Source: Lithospermum erythrorhizon (Eukaryota > Streptophyta > Magnoliopsida > Boraginales > Boraginaceae). Taken from it: a stretch of DNA of 64,000 nt. Every line of letters starts with the position of its first letter. Positions within the stretch are counted from its first letter, which is position 1. The stretch spans positions 124,001-188,000 of the forward strand of contig JADFUC010000403.1 in assembly GCA_019722365.1 (NCBI GenBank), read 5' to 3'. Positions 24,417-37,100 of this stretch are shown one piece after another. The position numbers and the translations under genes are program-made. The notes under the pieces were generated by a model that saw only the letters and a list, made by a program, of their open reading frames with translations, was not told the DNA's origin and did no database searches.

Positions 24417-27131
24417 ATGATGAGAGTAATGGACAGTGGAGGGCAGATGCAGAAGCCCAACTCTTGCGTAAGTAACTCAACAGTCGCTATTGTCTTACTT
24501 CACATCTTGTGTTATAATATGCTGAGATTTATGTACGATTTCTTTAGGGGGATATTGGACTACGTTTGCTCTGGAATATTTTACATTGGGTTCTCAACAT
24601 CTTCTTCATCATTGTCAGCTTAGCTCAAATGCTTCAAAGCTTTCTAATCTCCAATGCCAGTTACCAAACTCTGAATATACATAAACTAAAGTATCTAGGT
24701 GTTGCCATTGATAGTCAAGAAGCAAAGCAGACCGAAAAAGTTGTTAGGTTATTGGAGTGGCTCACAGCGATTGGCGTGAAAAATGTTTGCCTCTATGACA
24801 CAGAAGGTGAGGTTACAGTGACTCTTATCACCATAATTCTCTCACTAAATAAAAGCTTAATTTAGATAAAACCTTATCTTTTGTGGCAGGAATACTAAAG
24901 AAGTCAAAGGACACCATTACGGAATGTGTAAGTTGTAATTGCTTAAAGATGGTCTCTGTCAACTCTGCAAAAACAGTATTTTGGATTATAAACAACTGCT
25001 TTAAAAGTTTGTTGGTGTTAAGCTCTCATCTTGTTAGTTACTGAGTGAGTACGAAAACTATTATTTGTCTCTTAATATGAGCGGAAGAATATTCTATGTG
25101 ATTCTTGATTGTTGCTTACTGTATTAACATGTCTTCACATGTTCTTACCCTTTGTTCCACATAACTTTAATGTCTCAATATATAAGATCCCATCTTATAT
25201 GATGCAGCAAGATGTGAGGAATTCACTTAGCCACCAAAATGTAGAAGTCGAGTTTACTTCATTCCACGATGGGAAAGAAGCGGTCACTAAAGCTGCTAAC
25301 TTCCTGTTTAAAAAATATTACTTGCACTCGAATCAAGAAAAGTCAACCCTTGCAGAACTTCATATGGGAGAGGCTCTTGAAGCCACTGGTTTGTTCCTCT
25401 CCTGTTCACCTCTTAACAGTGATTCGTTTATTTCTTTCAATCTTTTCTTATTTTAAAAAAGACTTATTTATTTCAAATATTTCACTAGACAATCTGTGTT
25501 GGGAAACACTTCCATTTTATGTTTTTTCCTAAAAGTAGCAAATAGGATATAAAGACACATTGGAGAAACCTAGGTTTGCTGGCTTATTATTTTTTTTCAA
25601 AATAAATAGATAGAACGGTTTTAAAACACAAAACATTAGAAAATTTGTTTTGACATTCTGGAAACACAATAGTGGAAGGTATCAAAAATACAAAAACAAA
25701 AAAGCATAACGAAAACGTTTCATTTTCCACAAGCCAGTCAAAGCATGCTTTTTGAAAATAGAACCAGATTGTTTTTACACTGACCATAACAATCCCGCAG
25801 ACCAACTTACATAATTTACCATCTATCTGATCTTATAGGTTGTGGAGGACCAGAACCAGACTTGTTATTGATTTATGCACCTACAAGAATCCATCTCGGG
25901 TTTCCTGCATGGAGAATTCGATACACAGAGATTGTGTGAGTACATGAATCTACTGTCTTTGAACTAACAGTAATTGATGTATTCTTAAAAGAACCTTCAT
26001 CAAGAAGCATTGCCTGAGTTTGAAGTAATCCATGGAGAATAGAATCTAGTTGCTAAGTGCAATTTGTTTCAAATACTATTTCTTTCTATCCACTTCTTAT
26101 CAGCTGATCATCCTTTACTACCAACTTTGATGTCTGTGCAACTGGTCAGGATGTCTCAAATAAAATATTCAGAGGTTTATTGAACCAGTTTAATCGATTT
26201 ATCCGTTTTCTGTATTGCAGACATATGGGTTCATTGAACTCTATGAAATTCGGTCTCCTGATTAAAGCCATTCATAAGTTCACAATGGTTCGTCAAAACT
26301 ATGGTAATAACTCGTATTAGTTCTGATTATCTTTTTGTTATCCTTACTTATCATATCTTGTTTAAGTCTACTACCAATGACATATACCTGCTAGTTTATC
26401 TTTTCGATGCTCCATCTTTCAGACTTTTAGTTTTCTATTTATATGTCTAGTTGGTCTCTCACAGGCTGAGCATAGAACTTGTTTCATTTGAAATGCCATC
26501 ATTTTTGCTGTGATTAGCCTTGATATTGCTGGGTCTCGAATGTCCTTCTTTTTCATTTAAAGTTGCATGTTTCTACGTAAAATTAGTCCTTTAAAAGAGC
26601 CTAATGAAGCAGAGCCCTCCGAGTGGACTCGTATGTTTGGTTTGAGAAGGATCATATACTGATATCCGCCCCATGTTAGCTTTGCAGTGCTCAGCTCTGT
26701 CTGATTGACTTTCAAAAATATATTTTAAAACGTAAATTCTACCTTATATACTACATTACTACTTTGTCCATCTCAAAAAGAATGACTAATTTTGAATTGA
26801 TATAAGTTTGAAGTTTGAACTCAAATATTTTTATATATGTTCTATAATATTTGGTGAAAAGTTTTTTCAGCAACTTGATAATTTTGATTCAAATCAAAGT
26901 TTTGTGACAACTATGACCAATATTTTTGAGACGGGTGTATTATTTTTTCTTCGGAGTACCTTGACTAAGGTTTGAATAGAGCTTTAACTAGACAATTGAT
27001 CTATAAGAAACACATCTAATGTGTTTGATTCATGTTAAGTACTTATCATCAGGTCTTGATAAACTGGCTAGTTTGTTTTGAATATTAGTCTGGTGATTCA
27101 TCTCGTTTGTTCATTGGTTGCAGGTACGTGA
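24417..27131 (+). CDS. LEW1: LEW1/NUS1-like subunit of dehydrodolichyl diphosphate synthase
   Basis: This is the regulatory cis-prenyltransferase-like subunit that partners the catalytic subunit in making dehydrodolichyl diphosphate, the precursor of the lipid sugar carrier for ER protein glycosylation. Exons by splice signals are 24417-24467, 24548-24806, 24890-24927, 25208-25388, 25839-25935, 26221-26303 and 27124-27131, giving 238 codons plus stop with phases that all fit. Exon 2 has a hydrophobic membrane segment (WNILHWVLNIFFIIVSLAQ), then YLGVAIDSQEAKQTEKV and GVKNVCLYDTEG. Exon 5 has CGGPEPDLLL and HLGFPAWRIRYTEIV, and exon 6 has LIKAIHKFTMVRQNYG. The last exon adds only Thr and stop. 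An alternative start is Met5 (24429). Length and motif order agree with remembered plant LEW1. It is intact. Confidence 0.9.
26762..26940. mobile_element. Stowaway-like MITE in the last intron of the LEW1-like gene
   Basis: The left end CTTTGTCCATCTCAAAAA follows TA (26760-26761). The right end TTTTTGAGACGGGTGTAT precedes TA (26941-26942). Left end and reverse-complemented right end match over most of 18 bases, sharing tctcaaaaa and the CC(A/G)TCTC core. About 180 bp, AT-rich, non-coding. It sits inside the 820-bp final intron. Confidence 0.75.
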
Positions 27132-27450
27132 GCAATAACATTCGGACTTGTTTTATCAAGCCGAATGCGCCCGGGATGGCAAAATCATTACTACTTGCAG
27201 ACACTTAATACACCATAAAGTTTGCTATGCTTTCCTTTTTCTCTGTCCTTGGGTCTAAGTATCTAGCAGACGTAGAACATAGTCACCTGTAACTCTGAGG
27301 ATTTGGAATTGTTTTTTGGGACAAAACAAGTACGGAGGGCTTAGTATAATTATTACAAGAAATGATGTAGTAGAACATTTGTTTCTTTGATGTAAAAAGG
27401 TGTAAAGCTAGCGCTATAAATTTGAATCATGGATCAACTATTTTTTATAG

Positions 27451-27937
27451 TACGTTTGGATTTAGGTGAATCAAGGAGATTATAATCTTTTAAAATTAAC
27501 CTATGAAAGGGGAATTGAGGTGAATCAAGATGAATGCATTAAATTGTCGTTTGGATAACATTAACCTTGACCATGTGAGTACGTTATTTTCCATTTTGAG
27601 CGTAAATGGTTTTAAGTTGAATGTAGGCTAATCAAGGTAAATCAATTTCACTAATGGTACGTTTGTATTGAGGTGAATTAAGGAGAGGATAATATTTTAA
27701 AATTAATCTAGGAAAGTGGAATCGAAGTGAATTTAGGTGAATGCATTAAAATGTCGTTTGGATAATATTAATCTTGATCAGTTTAATACATTATATTTCG
27801 TTTTGATGGTGAATTATTTTAAGTTAAATGTAGTCTATCCAAGGTAAATTCATTTTTCTAGGTAAAATAATTTTTCAGAACTCCAAATGAGGTAAATAAA
27901 AATATTATTATCCTTGATTTACCTCAAAACAAACGTA
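27451..27937. mobile_element. Non-autonomous inverted-repeat element with internal duplication
   Basis: It begins TACGTTTGGATTTAGGTGAA, and its other end reads as the complement of that pattern (TTACCTCAAAACAAACGTA), giving imperfect terminal inverted repeats of about 26 bp. The left part is a direct duplication of about 207 bp (units starting at 27451 and 27658; both contain aatgcattaaa, tgtcgtttggata and aggtaaat). There is no coding capacity and no clear target duplication. Similar 'cgtttgga' termini near 63603 suggest a family. Confidence 0.55.
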
Positions 27938-27939
27938 TG

Positions 27940-29407
27940 TCTAATTAAATAGTTGATAATTTAGTTAAATATTAGGTGAATCTAGGTAAATTTATTTCAT
28001 CGCGCATGTCTAATTAGACGTTCCACTAAATCCCCACACCAACATATGATTTTCTTAACCTTCCATCAATAAATATTCTAAATGGAAGCAAACGAATCTT
28101 AAACAAAATTACACAACAATACAAGCTCGCACGATTATATTACATGTCAGAAAATCAGAATTTGCAAATATTATTCCAGAGTGAAGATTAAGGAATCTAA
28201 ATCAATTTCAGCAGGGGTGAAAGACAAACAATAGATTCTCCAGACCTTCAACCATTAACACCCGGAAAGCAATATGATTAGGATCCAAATTCCAATTTAA
28301 AAAATGAATGAAAAGTTCAGCATTATTCTTTCTTTTTGCTTAATTTTATGATGATTATCTATTAAAAAAAGGAATTATCAAATTTTGAACTTGTCCATCC
28401 AATCAAAGTCCTTCAATAATGAAAAAGAAAAGTGGTCATTTTCTCAAAACCAGATAAAGTTAGCAGCTGGAATTCTTTTTAAGCTAACCTAATACAATAA
28501 AATACCATATGGCTAATAAGAGAATATTCATACAAATAGTACCATGTTGAGTAGTAAGGTCAATCAACTGTTAATATTGAAATATGTGGAAAACAACTAT
28601 CAACTGCTGCAACATTGTGGATGATAATAATAGGGTATCTCTGAAAGAAAGAAAGAAGTGGAGCATATAAACATGTACTGTATACAGTTAGTACAATGGC
28701 CTTCAAGCCATCATACTGTAACATAATTCTTTTAAAAAAATGAAACAGTGCACTGGAACTGAATCCATGCTGAATTTGGCATTAACGCGTTTCATCTAAT
28801 TTCTTGATACATAACTACTAACTCTCGTCTTGCAAGTTGTACAAATATCAATGACACTGAATTCGGTATTCTGGTTCTGACTCTTAAGAGGGAATCTTTG
28901 ATTCGTTTGAAGAAGTTTGGCTGAAGTTTCACCCAAATTGCAGAAACAGTTGGTGGCGTCGCATAGAAACCTGAGAAAAGTATGTTCTAATAGTAGAGCA
29001 TCGGTGATCATATCAACCGAAAGCTATGTCTGGTATCTAACATATTCACCCAGCCAAACATTAGGAGAATACCAAATAAAGTTGAGAACTGAGGAAGCTG
29101 ATCCTTCCCTTTACAGCCTCCACCTCTTCCCCTTTCATCTCCTTTTACTTCACATAGGTACCAAACTAAGCCTAGATTAGAGATAGTACTTAGAGCCTGA
29201 TTCTTTGTGCACCTCATAAGGGAATGGAGTTCTGATTCGGAAATGATATAATCGTTTTATTCATGCTAAGTAAAAGCATCACACCTTTTAAGAAAAAATG
29301 AGCATTATCATATTCGATTTGTAGAGTTTAAAAACCTCTTGCATGGCAAATGTTTTGATTCGGAGACATCAGAAAAGGCCAAAAGCATAAAGAAAAGGGC
29401 AATAACT
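27940..29407. other. Intergenic region upstream of metacaspase gene 1
   Basis: No coding similarity was found. A GAAA microsatellite-like run lies near 28640. The promoter of the gene starting at 29408 should be near the right end, but no clear TATA box was seen. Confidence 0.45.
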
Positions 29408-31690
29408 ATGGCAACAAGACAAGAGAAATGCAAATGGTGCAATGCAATGATGTTCATACCAGTCAATTCTAACACTTTGGAGTGCCACCAATGTCGAATT
29501 GTCACAATTCTCCCTCCTGCCATCAATGCTAACAGCAACATCAATACTGTTCGCCCTTCTGCCAATACAACTAACAGAAACATCAATGGCAGTCGCTTTT
29601 CTGCTATTTTTTCTAACAGCAACATCATTGCAAGTGGTCCTTCCGACACGACTCCTAACAGCAAAATCAATGCAGCCCCAAACATCAGGGCGAATATGAT
29701 CAACACTATTTCAGCTCACCGCAATTCACTCTGGAAAAGTGTAGCTAGAGTGCATCAAACAGTGAACAGAATCCAGCAGGTGCAGTCACTCTTGAGAACG
29801 CAGGCAGTTTTAATGTCTCCTGCACCTGTACAGAGAAGGGCTGTGCTATGTGGAGTGACATACAAAAGAACCCCAAAGGCCTTGGAAGGCAGCATCAATG
29901 ACGTATTGAACATGAAGCGGTTCTTGATTGAGAATATGGGATTTCCATATGCAACTATCGTTGTCTTGACAGGTATGGTTCTTTTCCTATAAAAGAATGC
30001 TCTTGCTGATTTGCACAATTATTGATCAGATTATCTAACTTGATATGCTCAAGTGTAAACTTCTGCTCACCATAAACAACATGAACCAAGATCAGGATCT
30101 GAAAAGATTTGAAGCTATCAGCAACCACTTCAATAAAAGAAAAATGCACATACAATAAATACAAGATTTCCCTGTGCTTCCCAATATATGGTCATAACTG
30201 TACACACAATTGCATAATTTTTAACAATAAAAAATGCATGTAAGTTCTGAGGTTGAGTCTCATTCCAAACTTGCATCTGCTCTTGGAAACTACAGAAGAC
30301 GAGAAAGATCCATCCAGAATTCCAACCAAGTCAAATATCAGAGCAGCTTTGCGCTGGCTAGTCCAAGGATGTCAGGCAGGAGATTCCTTGGTGTTTCACT
30401 ACTCGGGGCATGGCTCCAGGGTGCGAGACCAGGATGGCGACGAGTTAGATGGATATGATTCAGCTCTGTGTCCAGTTGATTATGAAGTTGAAGGAAGAAT
30501 AATTGATGATGAGATTAATGAGACAATTGTCAGGCCACTGCCTCGTGGAGCTACACTTCATGCCATCATTGACACATCCTTCAGTGGAACGTTTTTAGAT
30601 CTACCGTATATGAGCAGGGTGCAGAGGTAACACCATCGCCAAACATATTTTTATTTCGGCTCACTTTTGATAGTAAAAAATTTGTTTTGAGGGTTCACTG
30701 ACCTTGAGCAGGGACGGATACTACTTGTGGGAAGATCAACGAGTCTCACACGCATATAAAGGTACAAATGGAGGTCTTGCAATTTCTTTTAGCGCATGTG
30801 ATGATCATCAGACATCAGGACATACCACGGTTAGTTGCAGATACTCATGTCCCTTCTTGTATTCTGTGCATACATATAGCTCCAGCTGTTAAAAATCAAG
30901 ACCGAGACTCAACAATGAATAGAGTATATATGGCTGATACATTTCATACTGATATGAAGTCAATAAGACACTATAATTTTCAAAACTTCTACTCATGCAT
31001 ACATACTAAATCACAATAATGCCTCAGACTTGTAGATATTATAGCTTAATAATACCAGCTTACATTACCATAAAGAACTTACTTCAACAGTCTTCTGTAG
31101 GCTTTCACGGGTACTTCAGCAGGTACCCTGACGTATAGCTTCATACAAACTTTAGAAAAAGAACCAAAGTTGACATATGGACGAGCATTAATTGCCATGC
31201 GCAACAAAGTTCAAGCAGCGCGGAAAAACATTAGTCGAAACGGTCCAGATAATCAGACACAGGTACCTTCTATGGCAACGGTTGTTAATTCTAGTCAAGA
31301 AAGCTGTAGCAGTATCACATTGTCCAAATATCCATACCATTTGACAGCATATACTAAATCAATAAATTAAGATCTTACCGCTACAAAATGAAGCTTTTTA
31401 GACTGCTCTGTAATTCATTTAGTATAAATTCAAAATGGTGGTTTTCTTGCACACTACTCTATCAAAAAAGATATACTAGAAGTTAGATTTCTTGACTTGA
31501 ACCTAATATAAGAGATTTATAATAACCGTATCACGATTTCAAACTCAATTTACATTAGGCATTAACAATTTATGCTAATATTTGAATGTGATATTAGCTA
31601 ACAATTCGTTATGTTTGACTGTTGATTCAGGAACCTCAACTATCTGCTTCTGAGCAGTTTGATATCCACGCAAAGCAACTTTCCTTATGA
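29408..31690 (+). CDS. Type I metacaspase-like protein lacking the catalytic cysteine
   Basis: Metacaspases are Arg/Lys-specific cysteine proteases that act in plant cell death and stress responses. Exons: 29408-29972, 30296-30626, 30712-30829, 31101-31262, 31631-31690 (411 aa; phases fit throughout). The N-terminus has an LSD1-type zinc finger (C-x2-C, then C-x2-C, residues 8-32) and an Asn/Ser-rich linker that is longer than in the neighbour. The p20 region follows (RRAVLCGVTYK). The catalytic His is present in FHYSGHGS (His227). The segment that should read D-x-C is DTSFSG: Ser283, codon TCC at 30577-30579, replaces the nucleophile. The p10 part (NGGLAISFSACDDHQTSG, GTSAGTLTYSFIQTL) is intact. 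The start at 29408 is preferred over in-frame ATG 29339 because the second copy begins with the same MATR-EKC. It is probably a pseudoenzyme; no other defect was seen. Confidence 0.88.
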
Positions 31691-31821
31691 TTTGGAGAGC
31701 GCCAATTCATTGCTAACAAAGGAGCAACGCCTCAATAAATTATTGTTCAGCAATATTTTGTACCTCTTTATGTATTGTGTACTTAATGTGTGTTCAGTAC
31801 TTTCCCAAATATGTAATAATC

Positions 31822-31827
31822 AATAAA
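31822..31827 (+). terminator. Poly(A) signal AATAAA for metacaspase gene 1
   Basis: Canonical AATAAA about 130 bases after the stop codon, preceded by a T/G-rich stretch (tttatgtattgtgtac). It is a reasonable near-upstream element; position is the only evidence. Confidence 0.5.
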
Positions 31828-31829
31828 AA

Positions 31830-33960
31830 CTTTAAATTGATATCTATATCACAATTTCTTGCCATATTTTACTAGTTCTACCTATATCTTCAACTTCCTC
31901 CTTGCAAAATGTAATAGATTAAATGTACCTTTTTCTTATACAAAAGAATTTTCTAAAGAGCAGGCCTCTGGCAGATGAAGTTGAAAATGTTTCATTTTTC
32001 AACCCGATCAATATAAGTTCTAAATTCTCTACAAGACACCATCAAAATCACATTTACTGTCTACATAATGGAAATGAATAACTAAGAAAATCCAGTTTGA
32101 TATGGTTAGCAAATAGTAGTGCTGTGAATTGCAGAAATTCTACACAAAACTGGAGCAAGAAAAACAAGAACCGCCAAAGGGGATATTTGAACAAGGTCAG
32201 CAATTATAGCAAGTTCTCATCTTACAGTAAGTTGAAAGCTTAAAACATAGCGGTCTGTAAAAGCAATATGATTTAGGACCTTGCTAGTCAACAATTAAAG
32301 ACGTTTAGAACCATTATTTGTTTATTCTTTCAGTAAACTTACTAGTCAATGGATTCTCTACTAAGGAAGCGCTCGAAGATTCATCTTTACAGAAAGTACC
32401 TCCCTCCTGCTTTAAAAAAAGTACAACTTACTCCTGTCATGAAATTAAACTTACTGTTATTAATTAAAATATTCATCACAATACAGGGGATATTAATGCT
32501 TCATAATACAATGGGTCAGTTGCGTGTTTTCAATGGAAACGAAATAATTTCGCATTGCAAGAAAGTTGTCTTGAGAGACAATTATCAAGGGGAAGAACTG
32601 CCAATGTGGCTTTTAATTTCCTCTAGAGAAGAATATAATTTCATTTGTAAACTAGCACGATTTCACAAATATCAATGAAATAGACAAAGGAACTTAAAAG
32701 AGATGCACAAATAGTCCATTGCCTCTATTCACAGACAACATAATTACATAACCATTTAGCTAATATCGAAGAAGATAATTTATATATTGTTCCTAGAGTT
32801 GTGAAACAAATAATGATAAGAAATATCTACGATAATAACGTTCTCTTCTTAAGGTGATCTGATCTGGAGCATTCTCTGAGAATTAAATCATCATTCTATA
32901 TGAGGCACATTTCTTTTAGAGGCAGAAACAGGCTGGCTTCTCCATCTCTTACAAAAGCAATAGAATAAAGAGTTCAATGCCCGAATTTACCTATAGTCAA
33001 TAGTTTAGGGAGAGATGATTTTAAGCCTATGATTATCTAAGAAACCTGGAATAAAGAAAAATATTGTAAAGGAATCTGATTCCTATGCGCTTAAGTTGTA
33101 CCCACCGAAAGACAGACCCCAAATTTATGTCACTTCAGAATTGGATTCACCTTGATCAACTTGACAAGCATATATTAGCTAGGCTCTAGTAAACTAATTA
33201 AAATGGATGGCTCACGGAAAACATAGGCTAAACAGTGATAGAAATGGCCCGTAACTTGAGTGCTCAGCAGGCAACAAAAAGGCGGTGGGGCTGGGAGAGT
33301 GGTGAGATTTCTAAAGTGTTGGGTGGCCACTACACCACAACCAGTCAAAAAAAGTGGAACAAGAAGCAAGCTGAAACAGACTCCATGTACATAGTGGCTG
33401 CAAATGTTAAAAGATACAGGAAAATTAACTAACATATTGAATCACCTGTTTTATTGAAGTTATAGGAAATAACAATTCAAAATATATATGCATGTTGAGA
33501 TTCCTATACTAACTCTCCCATATATGCTAATGTCATTGAACACTTCAATTAAAAGACCAAATTACCAATGAAACCATTTGATTGAATCACTTGTAGCAAA
33601 TTCTGCCTTAGTTTATCTACGGATATTTCTGTCACTTAAGCATAAAGGTTAAAATTATCATTATAGAATATTTATGTCACTTAAGCATAATCGTTAAAAT
33701 CATGTTATATGGAAAGGGATAGTTAAGTCCCTTGAGAGTTGAGAGACAAACTTAGGGCAATAATGCAATATCTATCGAATTAAGACCAATATCAATTATT
33801 ATTATCAGTAGAACAAAACATCTCTTCTCCATGTAGAAGAGATGAGGTTAATCTAGTCTCCCTGAAAAGGGAACTATTATAGAAAAACAAGAAGATGAGG
33901 TGAATGAGAATACAATTTTGCATCTGGTTCTCTATGGATATAGAATAAATCCATGAAAAT
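31830..33960. other. Intergenic region between the two metacaspase genes
   Basis: No element ends or gene similarity were recognised. Open frames at 32349-32678 and 33235-33432 have no identifiable domain and are probably chance. A short direct repeat (tatttctgtcacttaagcataa / tatttatgtcacttaagcataa) occurs near 33625 and 33668. Confidence 0.45.
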
Positions 33961-33966
33961 TATTAC

Positions 33967-33974
33967 TATAAATA
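33967..33974 (+). promoter_or_regulatory. Candidate TATA box of metacaspase gene 2
   Basis: TATAAATA lies about 140 bases before the ATG at 34112, a plausible core promoter distance. The leader has a C-rich run (cccccacccccacccc) near 34075. Confidence 0.5.
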
Positions 33975-34111
33975 CAGAAGTGAAACTAATCCCACAATCA
34001 AATACATAGATCACCATATTTAATTATTACGAGTATTATTTTTAATATCCTCAATTCCTCATATAACTCCTCCCCCCACCCCCACCCCTCTTAAAAAGGA
34101 GAAAAACCAAG

Positions 34112-37100
34112 ATGGCAACAAGAAGAGAGAAATGCAAATATTGCAAAACTGGATATCTAGTATCAATTGAGGCTCAAAGTATTACCTGCCCAAAATGCAG
34201 AGTTAGCGTACATCTCCCACACAAGAATACTAGTGGAGGTTTCTCCCCCTCCGTGAACAGTGATATCAACGTGCTACCGATCTCAGCTGGATTTTCAATT
34301 TTCAACAATTCTATCTTACAAAGTGTGGCCAGTAGAGTTCAGCAAAAAGTGAACGATAAAGTTCAGAGGGTACAATCATTGCTAAGAGAACAGGCCTTAC
34401 TGCCTTCCTTGCAGGAGCAAAAACGAGCTGTTCTTTGTGGTGTAAGCTACAAAGGACATCCTAAGAGCCTGAAAGCTAGCATCGGAAATGTTTCTATCAT
34501 GAAACAACTCTTGATTGAAAAGATGGGATTTCCATATGCAAATGTCATAGTACTTACAGGTAAATATATCTCCCATACTGATGGTGCCCATTATTAGAGA
34601 AGTACACAATCCACATGAACAATAAAATTCCATCTACCATTAGATTGCTTTAATTTTCCATACTCTGACACCATAGTATCATATATCATATATGACATAA
34701 AAAATAACCGGAGAATCATAACAAATGTTGTTAGAAATCCGTGGGGTTAATCCTAAAACTAATTTAAAATAGATGGATAAAGCTCAGGACTATACTATTA
34801 CACCCGAAAGACCTTGATCTACCAATCTGACAATGAGTTTCACCATAAATGAAGGCAAAAGTACCAAGACATTTATTGTCAACCAATAAAAGAAGGGAAA
34901 TTTGGTGAATATGAAAATTACTCCCTCCATCTATGAAGGTTGTCCATTTTTACTCTTTTTTCATTTCCCATAACTTGTCTCATTTGACCAACTTGTGAAT
35001 GCATTTTTGGGGATAGCTCCTCTTTAACTAGTTATCTTTGAAATTTTTGAAACAGTCAAAACAGGATAATATTCATGGGATGGAGGGATAAAACCTTTCG
35101 CAATCATAAGCTACCCTTTCCTTTTAGGAGATTATCCCATTAATATCACATGATCCATGAGGCCAAAACAAGAGCAAGGGTTTCATTTGATATGACATAT
35201 ACCCAGGTTTTTAACGAGATATGTTACGAATGTTGCACTCCAAAGCTGTATGTAAAATTAGTTAAAGGCTTTAATCTGAGATGAATCTGTGTAAAACTGC
35301 AGAAGATGAGAAAGATTCATCCAGAATTCCAACCAAGGCAAACATTAAGGCAGCTATGTGTTGGCTTGTGCAAGGATGCAAGGGAGGAGATTCCTTGTTG
35401 TTTTACTACACTGGACACGCTTCAAAAGTGCGAGACACTGATGGTGATGAGAGAGATGGGCATGATGAAGCTCTGTGTCCTGTTGACTATGAGACTGAGG
35501 GAAGAATACTGGATGATGAGATCAATACCACAATTGTCAGGCCTCTACCTCATGGAGTAACACTTCATGCCATTATTGACACTTGTTTCAGTGGAACCCT
35601 CTTAGACCTTCCTTACATCTGCAGAGTGAACAGGTAAGGTTATCACTTATATACCTACTTCAACTTCTTTCACTTTTATCTTTTAAACTGCCACTTCTCT
35701 TGTCAAATCCAACCCAGTATCACGGGATCCTAGCACGATATTCTCATGAATATGATTCATCTCTTAAGGATATAATTAATTGCCTTATATATTGAATGTC
35801 CTTGAGTAGGGGAGGCTATTATCTATGGGAAAACCAATACAGGAGACATCATTCGACCAAGGGAACACAAGGCGGTTTAGCAATATGTATCAGTGCATGC
35901 GATGAGCATCAAACTTCGGGAGACACTACAGTGAGTAGCTAAATGTATTTTTTACTCATAATAATAATATGACGCTCCATTCATAAGAACATAATGAAGC
36001 ATCTACATTAGTAATAATTAGAAAAATGATTATCAGATCAGGGAATAAGTATTTTATCCTAAACCAAGGTAACTTAATAAGTATGATGCACAAATATGTG
36101 AACCTTTTAAGTCATGCTCGTAACTGTAGAAAAGACACCAGCTTGTGAGTGTTAGTGCAGACTTCCAATAATCAGAAATATGGTTCTTAAATATTTCACA
36201 GGCATGTACTGCAACTTCCTAAGCATTACAAATAGCTGAAAGACAGTGCATCAATTTTGGTGTGAAAAGCAATATTTTGCTTCTTTGTTTCTTGGTACAA
36301 ATTGAATAGCTATAAGTGCCCAATCAGGAATCTCTTCTTAAGGTTAATCAACAATCCCTAATACCCCTGAAGAGGCTCCCGCTTAAGCGGTGCAAGGGGG
36401 TCAGATAGTAGTATAGTACGCAGCCATACTAACCCTTTTGACAACCAAGAGGATGTTCCGAGTTGACCCAACACTCTCCAAAGTGAAGTGCAAACACTAA
36501 CTGCTATTTCACAATGGATAAGAAGCGTAGGTAGTGTAATAAATCATTTTGATTTATTCCATTATATCCAAGAGTCAGCACTCTCTTCCTAAGGCGTACT
36601 GCTGAAATTTGATGCTGATTATTGAATATTTATCACATAATTTTCCTTACAAGAGAATATCTCTGAGGAGATTAAACAACATATTTGAAACTACTTGTAT
36701 GTTTGGATGGAAGTGACTAAACTCTTATGTAACATATGTAATAATTTACCAAGGAAAATCTATATTACATGGAAGGGGGTGAGGGTAATGATGGGGACAC
36801 GACTTCCATTAAAAGGTTAAATGCAGTACTTGTTTAAACTACTGCTCTTTTCATCGCTCTTGAGATTTTCACCATGAACGAGAATTTCACTTCATCGAGA
36901 CAATATCTAACTTGTCAAGTTTTCCCACAATGAATGCACCTTACTACATTAAACATATTGATCATACCTGAATAAAACATGTCTAGTTCAAAGGTGAGGG
37001 TTAATGCTTATGCATTTCTTGGTCAGACTTTCACGGGTTCACCAGCTGGGGCCTTAACATACAGCTTCGTTCAACTATTAGAAGAAGAAGAAAATTTAAC

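Noticed and set aside
29339..29407. Upstream in-frame ATG as the start of metacaspase gene 1
   Set aside because: The 23 extra residues have no counterpart in gene 2, whose protein starts at the same MATR-EKC that begins at 29408.
30234..30458. Open frame overlapping metacaspase exon 2 in another phase
   Set aside because: It is a shadow of the coding exon; the metacaspase frame has the His motif and good splice sites.
32349..32678. 109-codon frame between the metacaspases
   Set aside because: No known motif, AT-driven composition, and no splice or promoter context; most likely chance.
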